Below are positions 7,022 through 8,372 of a DNA stretch of 8,372 bases, one piece after another. The translations under genes were made by a program, and so were the position numbers. Position 1 is the first letter of the stretch; each line of letters starts with the position of its first letter. The stretch is taken from the NCBI GenBank assembly GCA_002401945.1, contig NVUP01000004.1, positions 186,558 through 194,929 of the forward strand. Direction: 5' to 3'. Source of the stretch: Paracoccaceae bacterium (lineage in GTDB: Bacteria > Pseudomonadota > Alphaproteobacteria > Rhodobacterales > Rhodobacteraceae). The notes under the pieces were generated by a model, which was given only the letters and a program-made list of their open reading frames with translations, did no database searches and was not told the DNA's origin.

Positions 7022-7280
7022 AGCAATGTTATGAATTCACGTCCGTTTTCGACATTTTTGCGCAACTGTATGAGGTGGCAAAATATCTGTCGTCAAATCA
7101 GCCCATTTGGACCCAAAGGCACTGACAGCAATCAGGGCAGATCTCTGCCCAGTGATCGACGGCGGCGTGTGGTCGCGCAATCGCCCTAGAATCTCGTCCA
7201 GAACTCCAGCTTCCATCGCTACCTCAAGAGTGCTCACCCCGGTCTGCGCCCCCTTATCTCCCCGCCCTCCGCGTAAATTT
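7022..7280. other. Gap between kinase and hydrolase genes; open minus frame of unknown meaning
   Basis: Within this 259-bp gap the minus strand reads without a stop down to 7037. It includes a GTG-started stretch MSTLEVAMEAGVLDEILGRL and then SALIAVSAFGSKWADL. It could be a gene remnant; a faint resemblance to tyrosine-recombinase core text was noticed, but it is too weak to name. No terminator-type hairpin was seen after the kinase stop. Confidence 0.25.
7068..7096 (-). promoter_or_regulatory. Weak candidate promoter for the hydrolase gene
   Basis: On the minus strand TTGACG (7096-7091) is followed after 17 bp by TCATAC (7073-7068), about 47 bp before the ATG at 7021. The -35 is good and the -10 poor. 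It would allow separate transcription of the hydrolase from the kinase. Confidence 0.2.
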
Positions 7281-8372
7281 TTATTGCTGGAAACCGTCGA
7301 CCTTGTAACGCCATTGAGTGGCATAATTAGAAAGTGGCGGGAGATCTTCTGGCGGCTCAGTCTCCTCGGGTGCAGCCATATCTGTGGCTGATCCAAACAA
7401 AAGCGCCGCCCCTATGCTGGTTCCTGTTGAGGCCAGGCTGTGGTGAACGGGCCGACCTGTCGCGGCCCCTAGCATGGCGAGATACTGAGTGTTATGCGCA
7501 AATGGCCCCTCAACAATTGTCGGCCCCTCTGCCCCGGTCAATCGCAGGCAGGTGTCTGTCATCATGGCCAAATAGAATGAAAGGGCCGCTGCGCGCAGGC
7601 CCGAGCCCTCGGGTGGGTGCAGCCCGTGCCAGCGCATACTCCTGCCTTGATACGGGCCGGTCAACGGATCAACTGCGGGCAAGAGCATGATCCCCTGCTC
7701 AAGGACTCGCGCCACATCTGCCTGACTGATCTCAACCGGCTGCCCGTTCTGGATCAGTTCAAACTCTCGCCCGCCCATGAATCGTGCTGACGGGACCGCC
7801 ACGCCCTGGGCATTCACATTCACCAGGGTATCACGTGACGGATCCAAAGCCGCCCCAGCTCCCCCCATCGTCATCACCACAACCCAAGTCCCGGTCGACA
7901 CCACAGAAAACGGCGTTTTCTGGGTCAGGACATGCGGATAGAGCGAGGCGTTGGAGTCGTGGATGCCGCAGATCACTGGCGTGTGCTGGGGCAACCCGGT
8001 GGTGGTGGCAATATCGGGTAGAATAGAGCCCAGGATATCAGTCGATTTGCGCACGGGCGCGATCTTGTCCGCGATATCAAGCGTCTCAATCAGCTCAGAA
8101 AACATGCCCTCATGCGGCAGCCACAAATCGGTGTGACATCCGATTGAGGTCACGTCGCAGGCAATAACGCCGGTCAAACGATGGCCCCAATATTGCGGAT
8201 AGGTCAGGATATGAGCAGTGCGTGCATGCAGGTCAGGATCGGCCTGGAACTGCCAATGCAGTTGCGCGCCGACATTTAGGCCATTGGCCAGACGCGGAGA
8301 TCCGGTTTGCTCAAACGGCGGTCGGATCGCGTCATATTGCGCGGCGGTTTCCGCAGGCCCGTCATGTTCATA
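7281..8372 (-). CDS. FGGY-family carbohydrate kinase (partial, N-terminus outside window)
   Basis: The last 363 residues of an ATP-dependent sugar or polyol kinase; the frame is open to the window edge at 8372. About 90-100 N-terminal residues are probably missing, judging from typical lengths of 450-490. The text TYPQYWGHRLTG and VTSIGCHTDLW is characteristic of a subgroup I recall from L-rhamnose/L-fucose-type kinases and related uncharacterised FGGY proteins. The FGGY_C domain starts with GIHDSNAS, whose Asp139 (counted from the window edge) is the catalytic base position. STGTWVV follows as the phosphate-binding loop, and EGPFAHNTQYLAML and TSIGAALLFG form the adenosine-binding part. All look intact. 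It ends at TAA 7283-7281. The enzyme phosphorylates a ketose or similar in cytoplasmic sugar catabolism; L-rhamnulose or L-fuculose is possible but the substrate is not established. Confidence 0.9.
   Translation of the reverse strand, partial: YEHDGPAETAAQYDAIRPPFEQTGSPRLANGLNVGAQLHWQFQADPDLHARTAHILTYPQYWGHRLTGVIACDVTSIGCHTDLWLPHEGMFSELIETLDIADKIAPVRKSTDILGSILPDIATTTGLPQHTPVICGIHDSNASLYPHVLTQKTPFSVVSTGTWVVVMTMGGAGAALDPSRDTLVNVNAQGVAVPSARFMGGREFELIQNGQPVEISQADVARVLEQGIMLLPAVDPLTGPYQGRSMRWHGLHPPEGSGLRAAALSFYLAMMTDTCLRLTGAEGPTIVEGPFAHNTQYLAMLGAATGRPVHHSLASTGTSIGAALLFGSATDMAAPEETEPPEDLPPLSNYATQWRYKVDGFQQ

Overview
The window looks like a chromosomal stretch from an alphaproteobacterium, most likely a Rhodobacterales/Roseobacter-type organism. 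This is inferred from the flavour of the proteins and a moderately GC-rich composition; no taxonomic marker gene is present. It splits into a decayed, formerly mobile left part (about 1-1900) and an ordinary gene-dense right part (1918-8372).

Left part. A minus-strand reading frame entering from the left edge has the N-terminus expected of a tyrosine-type phage/island integrase (start at 51). About 120 bp upstream of it, on the same strand, lies the 5' half of a tRNA-Gly-like gene (210-174). It breaks off right after the anticodon loop, as at an old attachment site. Next come gene remains that are only legible if frames are switched. The first is a family-3 ABC-transporter substrate-binding protein (about 466-975) with a frameshift, stops and an apparent internal deletion. 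The second is a minus-strand stretch of unknown origin (about 1050-1410). The third is an IS3-family OrfA transposase relic (about 1446-1690), with two tight hairpins at its start. No intact gene is supported between 52 and 1917.

Right part, plus strand. A zinc-dependent medium-chain alcohol dehydrogenase (1918-2958) is followed by a 38-codon ORF that may be the stump of a lost gene. Then come a fold-type-I aspartate/aromatic aminotransferase (3139-4329) with unusual residues at the PLP-stacking position, and a small ArsC/Spx-type thioredoxin-fold protein (4475-4804).

Right part, minus strand. An FGGY-family sugar kinase enters from the right edge (8372-7281, N-terminus outside). It is followed in the same direction, after a 259-bp gap, by a CocE/NonD-type serine hydrolase of the X-Pro dipeptidyl-peptidase S15 superfamily (7021-4973). 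The two convergent groups meet at a strong 11-bp hairpin (4867-4894).

The right-hand genes look like catabolic or accessory metabolism (alcohol oxidation, transamination, ester/amide hydrolysis, sugar phosphorylation). Nothing in the sequence ties them into one demonstrated pathway. The most interesting part is the decayed island border at the left.
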